Assembly: GCA_905221615.1 (NCBI GenBank)
Contig: CAJNDT010003813.1
Location: 276,320 to 340,319, forward strand
DNA: 64,000 bases
DNA from: Symbiodinium sp. CCMP2592
Lineage: Eukaryota; Sar; Dinophyceae; Suessiales; Symbiodiniaceae
Direction of reading: 5' to 3'
Below the pieces are notes generated by a model that had not been told where the DNA came from, searched no databases, and worked only from the letters and a program-made list of their open reading frames with translations. Positions 54,386 to 64,000 of the stretch are shown in pieces. Both the position numbers and the translations under genes were made by a program. Numbering within the stretch: the first letter of the stretch is position 1; the number at the start of each line of letters is the position of its first letter.

Positions 54386-54925
54386 GTGCTCAGGCCAGTA
54401 CTCGCCTCTCCAGCAGCACCATCCATGCCCGCTTCCCGGTTGAGCGCTTTACCGATGCTTCGGAGAACATGTCGTCTTGTTCGGGTCTGCTCCAGCACAG
54501 GATGTTTCACTGACATTGGCGCTGCTGCAGCCTTGGAACGTGGAGCCAGGAACTTACACAAAAAATCTGAGTCTGAAAGTGAAGGGGACTTGGGGACCGG
54601 CTTTCCAAAGCATTCCCGAAGGACGGAGGAGCAAGTAGCGCGATTTCGCAGCTCTGTTGCAAAGAACGTGCTGTCCGGGAACCTAGACGGCCCACCCAAG
54701 CCAGCAAGAGCGCCGCGACAAGATTCCATGGTCCAAGGCCCAAAGCCGAGTCTGCCCCTGCGGGATCAGAGGCAGGGCCGGCACGGGATCGGGATGCGAC
54801 GGGATGCGACGCATTTTGCTTGCAGGTGATCTTTCTCGGGGCCTCCTCCGTGGCAGGATTGTTTGAGCCTCAGGAGCAAGATTCAGCCTCCAAAACCTGC
54901 TTGTTGACATGCTCAGGCGAAATGG
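54386..54925 (+). CDS. Candidate 5' exons, possible organelle-targeted protein
   Basis: From ATG 54386 the frame begins MLRPVLASPAAPSMPASRLS with Arg and Ser but no acidic residues in the first 40 positions, as in a mitochondrial presequence. It continues with ARNLHKKSESESEGDLGTGF and RRTEEQVARFRSSVAKNVLS. After a CAG at 54825 a second stretch reads VIFLGASSVAGLFEPQEQDS. A minus-strand frame (54280-54729) overlaps it. No family recognised. Confidence 0.3.
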
Positions 54926-57030
54926 TGAGCCCAAAGAGAATCAGGCTTCTCTGTGAACCCTTACACAGTCACCAGATGCAGCGAAGCTCCTGTGCCAGGA
55001 CACCTTCCATGCGCACGTGGATGGAAGTGTGGCTACCATAGCTGTCGTGGATGGTGCCGCGACCCAGAATCTTTGTTTTGATGGGCATCGTCAGCTCGGT
55101 TGATCATGTGAGCTTCTCTCAGGTCACGGGAAGCGCGGCCAGGCAACCCATGCAAGTTTCTCATTGCCGCCAAACAGCCTTCATCTGGGAATCAGTGACG
55201 ATCAAGAGGGTTGGCCAGTGCTCGGCATGATACGTAGATGCGGATTGAGATGCTACCTCTGGTCCGCGAGTTTTCTGCCAGATCTTATCTGCTGCTGCGC
55301 GAGACGGAATCGCCAAAGCGCTGGCGGAGCTGCGACCTCGGGTTTGCATGATGTAAGCTTTGAGCTGGGGGCAGTGCTCAGCCACGGGTGAAGGGTGAAG
55401 ACCCAGTAGCAGCAGCAGCATAAATGGACAAGGCGTTGCTTGTGATCGCTTTGCCATCCACTGCAAAATAGGCTCGAGTTCAGCCTGGATCGCTCCATGT
55501 TGCCACTGATTGTTTTTGCCGTCGTGAGAAGAGGAACCCCTAGTTGGCAAATGCAGAGCTTTTCGTGGCAGCACAACATGGGCGCCATCACGAATGGCTA
55601 TTCAACTTTCATTGATTTAAGCCTTGAGGATACATGGGATCTAGTCCTACTTAGAAGCCGAGCATGCATTTGCTCTGCACACTATCTAATAACTTTTGTG
55701 TTCCTCGTTATTGCGACATCATGCTTCTTCTGCTGTTCTGCAGCTTCCATTTGTGACACGACCTGTTGCCTGTGCAGATCGAGTGATGTTTTTTGTGTCG
55801 GAGTCTGAATTGTTCGTGATCGTATCCTTCGTGTTTTTCAGCGAGCTTTGCTGTGGCCAATCTTGCGCCGGCAGTCTTTTGCGTTCTCGGTTTGAGTCCG
55901 GGTTGTTTGTTTGTTATCTTGAGTTGCTCAGGCTGATCAAGTCTCTCCAGTACTCGTATCTGACATCTGTCTCTCTCATACTTCTACTGCCTTGGGTGGC
56001 TTTGGCCTCTCTGCCTGGCTTTGGAGCTTTTACTTCGCTTCGCTTCGAAGCCAAGGGCTTCTGCTCCTCCGAGGCTCAAGGGCGGCGCGGGCGCGTCGGA
56101 AGAATTGGCCGAGGCCAGGGGCGGACCCAAAACGGATCAGATCCAAGCAGCCGGGATGAACATGGAGCGCGCTTCCAAAAAGTGCTGCAGGGTCCCTGCC
56201 TGTCCATCGCAAGTAGCCTACCGGCCTACCGATGTCGATTTCAATCATCCGGCCGTGATAACATCCTCGACCCAGCGTTCTCAGTCGTACAGAATCATCC
56301 GCAGGTCATCATGACGGTGGATGCGGACCTGTTGATCCACGAGAAGGCGCTCCGTAATTGCAGAATCTCCATGGGGTTGGAGCACGTTGCCCCATTGTGG
56401 CCAAGCCAAAGTGTCGACCGCAAAGGCCGAGGTGGAAGCAGAGCTCTCCGGTGCGACCTGTGCGGAGCTTAGGCCGTACAGCCAAGAAGCCCATCCGTTC
56501 GGCGGTAGGTTCGGGGTCTGCGCTGGTTGTGCACGAGTCGAGTCGAAAGCACTCACTTCCACAGTCCACAAGATTCACAGAGGACTCGCGCTTGCATCAG
56601 GTGCCGTGCTGAGGGTCGAGGGCTTGGGCCACGCCGAGCGCAGGCGCGCAGCAGGGTTAACCTCAGAAACGAGAGGCAGGTTTTCCCTGCCTGGTTTGCG
56701 AGTCTTGCGTCCTGTCTCTTTGTCTCTCTGTCCGTTTGTAAAATGTAAACATGACGAACTCGCTTCTTTCCAGCTGCACCTCATCTCAGCTTCGCACATT
56801 TCAGGCTGGCCTTGGCTCACCTGGGGGACTGCCGTGCGGCGCTGGTCTTATCGGTCAGCCTGCGCGCTTGATCGTGATGTAGGCCTCCCCCACGAAGCAT
56901 GCCTGTAGCTTCTTCGATGCCCTGGTCGCATTGCAACATTCATCCTCCGGCCTCGATGTGCTGTTTTATTCTTATGGTTCTAAGGTCTTGGGTCGTGTGC
57001 GACCCACCAACGGTACCGGCTCGCGCGGCA
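54926..57030. other. No supported gene
   Basis: Several frames occur on both strands (for example 55696-56472 +, 258 aa, hydrophobic then mixed), but none has a domain signature and most overlap. Nothing firm. Confidence 0.4.
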
Positions 57031-57032
57031 CT

Positions 57033-57052
57033 GAGTCGCGATGTCGCGACTC
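57033..57052. repeat. Perfect 9-bp hairpin
   Basis: GAGTCGCGA, loop TG, TCGCGACTC: a perfect 9-bp stem. Another TCGCGAC-like element follows at once. It could form a structure in DNA or RNA; function unknown. Confidence 0.7.
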
Positions 57053-57423
57053 GCGACGCAGAAGTCCGGACAACAGCCCAGAGTTTCCTCGTCTGCTCAA
57101 AGGCTGACCTGGACCACTGTTCGGCTCACAGAGGACCACCGGCCAGGAGAGGCTGCGGAGGCAGCTCGGCTCGTGGCTGCTGGTGGTCGCGTGCCGCGGG
57201 CTAAGGCTTAAAGGCTTAGCGGCTTAGCCCTTCGCTTTTCATGTTGAGGCAGGTTTTGTGCTATGGAAAAGTCAGGCAGAAGATGCCGGGGCCAGCGGGC
57301 GTGGATCCCGCCATGCTGGGGCCTCCCAGGCCGCGCAGCTTCGAGAGGTACTCATCTGATTACCTATGTACTTATCGTTGTTATGACCTTTATCATTATC
57401 ATAACCGATTAAAGCATCGCATC

Positions 57424-57615
57424 TAACCTCATATCATGTCACATGATATCGTATCATATTATACCATATCATGTCTCATCATAACACACCATGTCATGTC
57501 ACATATCATGTGTCATATCACACATCGTACATCTCTGAATCATACATCTCTGAATATGTGCCATATAGCATGAACATGATTCACATATCATTACCATGTC
57601 ATGTCATATTACAAC
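57424..57615. repeat. AT-rich CATATCATGT-type degenerate repeat
   Basis: Repeated CATATCATG, CATGTCATGTCA and two copies of CATACATCTCTGAATC-like sequence. It is simple sequence with no gene. Confidence 0.8.
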
Positions 57616-57639
57616 ACGTATTATTATATCATCATTTTT

Positions 57640-58010
57640 ATTGTTATTGCTGTTGTTGTTGTTGCTGCTGTTGCTGCTGCTGCTACTACTACTCCTACTA
57701 CTACTACTACTACTACTACTGCTGCTGCTGCTACTACTACTACTACTACTACTGCTGCTACTGCTACTGCCACTGCTACTGCTACTGCTACGGCTACGGC
57801 TACGGCTACGGCTACGGCTACTGCTACTGCTACTGCTGCTGCTACTGCTACGGCTACTGCTACGGCTACGGCTACGGCCACTGCCACTGTGCTACTGCTA
57901 CTGCTACTGCTACGGCTACGGCTACTGCTACTGCTACTGCTGCTGCTACTGCTGCTGCTACTGTTGCTGCTGCTGCTACTGCTGCTACTGCTGCTACTAC
58001 TACTGCTAGG
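57640..58010. repeat. Long CTG/CTA/CGG trinucleotide tract
   Basis: About 370 bp of GCT/ACT/GGC trinucleotides arranged in blocks: TGT/TGC, then CTA, CTG/CTA, CGG-containing, and CTG again. Poly-Leu, poly-Thr, poly-Tyr/Cys and poly-Ala/Val frames through it (for example 57471-58058) are repeat artefacts. Confidence 0.95.
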
Positions 58011-58130
58011 GTTCCGCGCCTCCTGGCGCCTGGTAGTTTTGAGTGGTCGAGTGTGTAAAATACTGGGCTTTTAGTTGTTTAGAGAAATTGTAGTTAAGAC
58101 AACTTCAAACGAACTAATTGCTTGGGCTTA

Positions 58131-58275
58131 TGTTGATGATGATGATGATGATGATGAGGATTATGAGGATGATGATAAGGATGAGTATGAGGATGATGAT
58201 GAAGATGATCAGGTTAACGATGATGTTGAAGATGGCGAGGCTGATGGTTAAGATGGTGATGAAAATGGTCAGGTT
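58131..58275. repeat. Degenerate GAT/GAG tract
   Basis: Pure GAT from about 58134 to 58156, decaying into GATGAGGAT and GATGGT variants. Met-rich frames through it are artefacts. Confidence 0.9.
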
Positions 58276-58455
58276 AATGTTCATGTCACTGCCTTTGGCG
58301 ATCATGCCCAAAACACTGGTATTTACAGCATGTTTTGCTCTTTGTACAACATGCTGCACAAGGATGTGGAGCAAGACACGTTGTCACAAGCATCCTACTA
58401 CTGCTACTGCTACCGGCGCTACTGCGTTACTGCTTGCGGTCAACCATGTCGTTAT

Positions 58456-58500
58456 TCCCCCCCCCCCCACCCCACCCCCCATACCCCACCCCCCCCCCCG
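58456..58500. repeat. C-tract
   Basis: Runs of up to 11 C interrupted by A or AT. It can form an i-motif, or a G-quadruplex on the other strand. Confidence 0.9.
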
Positions 58501-58689
58501 TGGCTGGCTTAAACAGGGTCTATTTGGAAGCTGGCATTCGGGCTTTGCTGTGGTCATATATCCTCACACGAAGGCCGGCGAGCTGGTCCCAGCGAGCTAG
58601 GGCACGTATTGGAACAACATTCTGTTAATGTCAGGTTTGTGTCACAAGACCTGAGTCGGACAGCAAGCTAACACAAAGAAAGCGGCAAG

Positions 58690-61600
58690 CAGCAACCAAA
58701 CAGGCCCCTCCAACTTCACGAGAATTCAAAAATCTGCGTTTACCCATCGGTCGGAAAGAAAAGAACTCCTCTCTCTATTGATCAGGGGATTGGATCCCGA
58801 AAAGATGGAGAACAGCATACGCACAAGAAGAAGAAACCTCCGTTCTCTCTTGGCAACGGAAAGAGATCTTGATTATTTCCTTTACCTTTTCAAAAGATGG
58901 ACAAGGGCATACGCTCAAGAAGAAAGGGCGGAGATTCCCCACCCCTCAACGAAAACACGGAGAAAGTCCCTCCAAGTCATTCAGCTGATCTCTAGCAGCG
59001 AGCTCCTCTACCTCTTGGTAACTCTCCATCTCCTCTGACGATAAATGAAGAGAGCTCGCTGCTTCGTCATCCGCAAGAAATGAGCTTCTTTTCTCCAAAA
59101 GGGTAAGGAAGAGATCCCTTGGCACATCCCCTACCGCAGCATCTCCAAGGAGCAGAGAACCCTTCCAACTTCACGAGAAAAAAGGAACTCCGGCTGCCTC
59201 CTAGTCGACAACAAGAGAGAGGATCTCCTTGTCGTCCCCTCTTTCTCCTCAAGGGATAGAAGAGAGATAGCTTTCAAGAAGTGAGGACTGAACTGTCTCA
59301 ATCTTCAAAAGAAGAGTCTGGTCCTCCCCTTAGCCTTCAACAAGACATGAGCAGCCCTCTACCCCGTCCTCTGAATTAGCTCCCGAAAAGACAAATCCTC
59401 TGCCTCATCCTCGACAAGAAGAGACTGAGAGCAATCTAAGGGGGCAGAGGAAAGCGCCATCTCAACAAATCAAGCAGGCCGCTCCAACTTGACGAGAAAG
59501 AAGAGGGCTCCGTTTACCCTTCTGCAACAAGAGACCTCCTTTCTTTCTTGATAAGGGGGGGGATGCTCAAGAAGAAAGGGTGGAGCTCCCCCCAATTTTC
59601 AAGTAGAGACATCTGGTCATCCCTCAGCCTTCAAAAGGAAAAGACCTCATGCTCCAAAATAAGAAGAGAGTCCCCAGGATATTCGTGGCAACAGAAGAGA
59701 GCATCCCTTTTTACCTCTTGGTATGTCGCCTTGTCGTCTTAATTAAGAAGATTGAAGAGACATCGCTCCTAGCAAGAAAGGACAGAGCTCCCCTAGCTTC
59801 CAAAAAGAAAGATTTTCTACCTCATCCTCCACAAGAAATCACTGAGAGCTTCCTCCTATGCAATGAGGCGTAAGAGAGCTCCATCTCAGTCCAGCAGACA
59901 GGCCCCTCCAACTTCACGAGAATTCAAAGGTCTCCGTTTACCCATCGGTCGGAAAGAAGATAACTCCTTTCTCTCTTCATAAGGGGATTGGATCTTGAGC
60001 ATTTCTTTTGCCTTTTCAAAAGATGGAAGACAGCATACGCACAAGAAGAAGAACCTCCTTTCTCTCTTGGCAGTGGAAAGAGATCCTGATTGTTTCCCTT
60101 ACCTTTTCAAAAGATGGAAAAGGGCATACGCTCAAGAAGAAAAGGCGGAGATTCCCCCACCCCTCAACGAAAACACGGAGAAAGTCCCTCCAAGTCATTC
60201 AGCTGATTTCTAGCAGCGAGCTCCTCTACCTCTTGGTAACTCTCCATCTCCTCTGACGATAAATGAAGGGAGCTCCCTTCTAGTCGAAGAAGACAAGGCT
60301 CAACGCATCTCCAGTTTCAAAAAGAACTGCGGCTGCCTCTTATAGTCGACAAGATGAGAGAGGAGCTCCTTGTCGTCCCCTCTTCCTCTTCAAGGGATAG
60401 AAGAGGGATAGCTTTCAAGAAGTGAAGACAGAGCTCGCTCAATCTTCAAAAGAAGGGGAGGATCAGACTTCAACAAGACATGAGCAGCCCTCTACCCCAT
60501 GCTCTGAATTAGCTTCCAAAAAGACAAATCCTCTGCCTCATCCTCGACAAGAAGAGACTGAGGGCTTCCTCCAATCTAATGGGACAGAAGAAAGCGCCAT
60601 CTCAACAAAGCAAACAGGCCGCTCCAACTTCATGAGAAAGAAGAGGGCTCCGTTTAGCCCTCGGCAAGAAGAGACCTCCTTTCTTTCCTGATAAGGGGAG
60701 GGGATCCTGATTATTTCCGTTGCCGTTTTAACAATGGAAGAGAGCATACACTCAAGAAGAAAGGGTGGAGCTCCCCCCAATTTTCAAATTAGAGACATCT
60801 GGTCGCCCCTCAGCCTTCAAAAGGAAACGACCTCATGCTCCAAAATAAGAAGAGAGTCCCCTGGATATTCGTGGCAACAGAAGAGAGCATCCTTCTAGCA
60901 GAGAGCCTTTTTACCTCTTGGCATGTCGCCTTTTCGTCTTAAGAAGATAGAAGAGACCTCGCTCCTCGCAAGAAAGGACAGAGCTGCCCTAGCTTCCAAA
61001 AAGAAAGATTTTCTACCTCATCCTCCACAAGAAATCACTGAGAGCTTCCTCCCATGTAATGAGACGCAAGAGAGCTGCATCTCAGCCCAGCAGACAGGCC
61101 CCTCCAACTTCACGAGAATTCAAAGGTCTCCGTTTACCCATCGGTCGGACCGAAGATAACTCCTTTCTCTCTTCATAAGGGGATTGGATCTTGAGCATTT
61201 CTTTTACCTTTTCAAAAGATGGAAAACAGCATACGCACAAGAAGAAAAAACCTCCTTTCTCTCTTGGAAGTGGAAAGAGATCCTGATTATTATCTTTACG
61301 CTCAAGAAGAAACGGTAGGGATTCCCCCACCCCTCAACGAAAACACGGAGACAGCCCCTCCAAGTCATTCAGCTGATTTCTAGCAGCGAGCTCCTCTACC
61401 TCTTGGTAGGTCTCCATGTCCCCTGAAGAGAATTGAAGGGTGCTCGCTTCTAGTCGAAGAAGACAAGGCTCAAAGCATCTCCAATTTCAAAAAGAACTGC
61501 GGCTGCCTCTTAGTCGACAAGAAGAAAGAGGAGCTCCTTGTCGTCCCCTCTTCCTCCTCAAGTGATAGAAGGGAGATAACTCTCAAGAAGTGAGGACAGA

Positions 61601-64000
61601 GCTCTCTCAATCGACAAAAGAAGAGTCCGATCCTCCCTGCAGCCTTCAACAAGACATGAGCAGCCCTCTACCCCACCCTCTGAATCAAGAAAGAAACCCT
61701 TCTAACCTTTCTTTCTTGATAAGGGGGGGATGCTCAAGAAGAAAGGGTGGAGCTCCCCCCAATTTTCAAGTAGAGACATCTGGTCATCCCTCAGCCTTCA
61801 AAAGGAAAAGACCTCATGCTCCAAAATAAGAAGAGAGTCCCCAGGATATTCGTGGCAAAAGAAGAGAGCGTCCCTTTTTACCTCTTGGTATGTCGCCTTG
61901 TCGTCTTAATTAAGAAGATTGAAGAGACATCGCTCCTAGCAAGAAAGGACAGAGCTCCCCTAGCTTCCAAAAAGAAAGATTTTCTACCTCATCCTCCACA
62001 AGAAATCACTGAGAGCTTCCTCCTATGCAATGGGGCGTAAGAGAGCTCCATCTCAGTCCAGCAGACAGGCCCCTCCAACTTCACGAGAATTCAAAGGTCT
62101 CCGTTTACCCATCGGTCGGAAAGAAGATAACTCCTTTCTCTCTTCATAAGGGGATTGGATCTTGAGCATTTCTTTTGCCTTTTCAAAAGATGGAAGACAG
62201 CATACGCACAAGAAGAAGAAACCTCCTTTCTCTCTTGGCAGTGGAAAGAGATCCTGTTATTTTCTTGACGCTCAAGAAGAAACGGTAGGGATTCCCCCAA
62301 CCCTCAACGAAAACACGGAGAGAGTCCCTCCAAGTCATTCAGCTGATTTCTAGCAGCGAGCTCCTCTACATCTTGGTAGGTTTCCATCTCCTCTGAAGAG
62401 AATTGAAGGGAGCTCCCTTCTAGTCGAAGAAGACAAGGCTCCACGCATCTCCAGTTTCAAAAAGAACTACGGGCGCCCCTTAGTCGACAGGAAGAGAGAG
62501 GAGCTCCTTGTCGTCCCCTCTTCCTCTTCAAGGGATAGAAGAGGGATAGCTTTCAAGAAGTGAGGACAGAGCTCGCTCAATCGACAAAAGAAGAGTCCGA
62601 TCCTCCCCCCAGCCTTCAACAAGACATGAGCAGCCCTCTACCCCATGCTCTGAATTAGCTTCCAAAAAGACAAATACTCTGCCTCATCCTCGACAAGAAG
62701 AGACTGAGAGCTTCCTCCAATCTAATGGGACAGAAGAAAGCGCCATCTCAAGAAAGCAAACAAGCCGCTCCAACTTCATGAGAAAGAAGAGGGCTCCTCG
62801 GCAAGAACAGACCACCTTTCTTTCCTGATAAGGGGATGGGATCCTGATTGTTTCCGCTGCCGTTTTAAAAATGGAAGAGAGCATACACTCAAGAAGAAAG
62901 GGTGGAGCTCCCCCCCAAATTTTCAACTAGACACATCTGGTCGTCCCTCAGCATTCAAAAGGAAAAGACCTCATGCTCCAAAACAAGAGAGTCCCCAGGT
63001 GATTTGTGGCAACAGAAGAGAGCATCCCCTTTTACCTCTTGGTATGTCGCCTTTTCGTCTTAAGAAGATTGAAGAGACTTCGCTCCTCGCAAGAAAGGAC
63101 AGAGCTCCCCTAGCTTCCAAAAAAAAGATTTTCTACCTCATCCTCCACAAGAAATGACTGAGAGCTTCCTCCCATGTAATGAGACGCAAGAGAGCTCCAC
63201 CTCAGTCCAGCAGACAGGCCCCTCCAACTTCACGAGAATTCAAAGGTCTCCGTTTACCCATCGGTCGGAAAGAACATAACTCCTTTCTCTCTTCATAATT
63301 ATAAGGGGATTGGATCTTGAGCATTTCTTTTACCTTTTCAAAAGATGGAAAACAGCATATGCACCAGAAGAAGAAACCTCCGTTCTCTCTTGGCAAGGGA
63401 AAGAGATCCTGATTATTTCCCTTACCTTCTCAAAAGATGGAAAAGGGCATACGCTCAAGAAGAGAGGGCGGAGATTCCCCCACCCCTCAACGAAAACACG
63501 GAGAGAGTCCCTCCAAGTCATTCAGCTGATTTCTAGCAGCGAGCTACTCTACCTCTTGGTAGGTCTCCATCTCCTCTGAAGAGAATTGAAAGGAGCTCGC
63601 TTCTAGCCGAAGAAGACAAGGCTCAAGGCATCTCCAGTTTCAGAAAGAACTGCGGCTGCCTCTTAGTCGACGAGAAGAGAGAGGAGCTCCTTGTCGTCCC
63701 CTCTTCCTCCTCAAGGCATAGAAGAGAGAGAGCTTTCAAGAAGTGAGGACAGAGCTCTCTCAATCGACAAAAGAAGAGTCCGACCTCCCCTCAGCCTTCA
63801 ACAAGACATGAGCAGCCCTCTACCCCACCCTCTGCATCAAGAAAGAAACCCTTCTAGCTTCACGAGAAATAAGAGAACTCCGGGTGCCGTTTAGTCGACA
63901 ATAAGAGAGAGGAGCTCCATGTCGCCACCACTTCCTCTCCAAGGGATAGAAGAGAGATATCTCTCAAGAAGTGAGGACAGAGCGTTCTCATTCCTAGTTA
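58690..64000. repeat. Nested tandem array, about 1.0-1.2-kb units, continuing past the window end
   Basis: The landmark CCTCCAACTTCACGAGAATT recurs at about 58709, 59906, 61103, 62070 and 63218. That gives unit lengths near 1.2, 1.2, 0.97 and 1.15 kb. Other landmarks keep the same order in each unit: CCTCCAAGTCATTCAGCTGA, CAAGACATGAGCAGCCCTCT, and ACCTCATGCTCCAAAA. The third unit lacks a segment starting AAGCGCCATCTCA. Within each unit shorter motifs (AACTTCACGAGA, CAAGAAGAAAGG, GATAGAAGAG) recur, so the unit grew from smaller repeats. Short Arg/Lys/Ser-rich frames recur (60-89 aa), but stops and indels are not conserved. I see no gene. Confidence 0.93.

Noticed and set aside
54280..54729. 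149-codon minus-strand frame
   Set aside because: The overlapping plus-strand frame looks more protein-like, with a presequence-like start and a following exon candidate.
57630..58010. CRISPR-like or other spaced-repeat array
   Set aside because: There are no unique spacers; it is a degenerate triplet tract.
57471..58074. Poly-Leu, Thr, Ala and Tyr/Cys frames of 137-195 aa
   Set aside because: They are translations of the trinucleotide tract in each phase.
58690..64000. Repeat-protein gene encoded by the tandem array
   Set aside because: Frames of 60-89 codons recur, but stops and indels are not kept between units and no long frame spans a unit.

Overview
The window looks like nuclear DNA of a dinoflagellate, most plausibly a Symbiodiniaceae-type genome; the species cannot be named from sequence alone. 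Three things point there. A 19-nt match to the dinoflagellate spliced leader lies at 28685-28703. Host-like genes are split into many small exons without canonical long open frames. A pentatricopeptide gene carries the 'ISACEK'-style repeat core that I associate with this group. No bacterial operons, rRNA, tRNA or CRISPR were seen.

Region 1 (1-4450) is mostly unassigned sequence ending in a trinucleotide repeat. Region 2 (4.9-18.9 kb) is a dense block read entirely on the minus strand. From its 5' side (right to left) it holds a decayed LINE-type retroelement (endonuclease, reverse transcriptase, C2H2-like fingers and a ubiquitin-specific-protease domain), an ORF1-like frame, a disordered frame, a protein-kinase-like frame, a helical frame, three related F-box-like frames, and a GT32-like glycosyltransferase frame running into an RNA-binding-tail-like frame. 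A 13-14 nt motif (minus strand ATGGCACAGCCTC) recurs seven times, only here and always in one orientation. Four copies sit 5-43 nt past stop codons and three sit inside the LINE at module borders. CTA-type trinucleotide tracts bracket the block.

Region 3 (19-31 kb) is repeat-rich. It holds LamG-domain exons, an 889-bp inverted-repeat element with flanking 9-bp repeats, an alternating motif/hairpin array, a minus-strand gag/ORF1-like frame abutting head-to-head a plus-strand LINE 3' fragment, the spliced-leader relict, and several minisatellites. Region 4 (31-54 kb) is a unidirectional plus-strand run of intron-split host-like genes: an SR splicing-factor-like gene, a 2-oxoglutarate/Fe(II) dioxygenase, a PDI/thioredoxin-fold fragment, a DEDD 3'-5' exonuclease and a pentatricopeptide protein, with unidentified exons between. 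Region 5 (54-64 kb) has few genes. It shows an AT-rich repeat, a long CTG/CTA/CGG tract, a GAT tract, a C tract and, from about 58.69 kb to the end, a nested tandem array of about 1.2-kb units.

Layout as a whole: host-like genes run on one strand, while retroelement-derived frames run mainly on the other and are decayed by frameshifts, in-frame TGA codons and loss of a polymerase motif. Exon borders are read by eye and are approximate.
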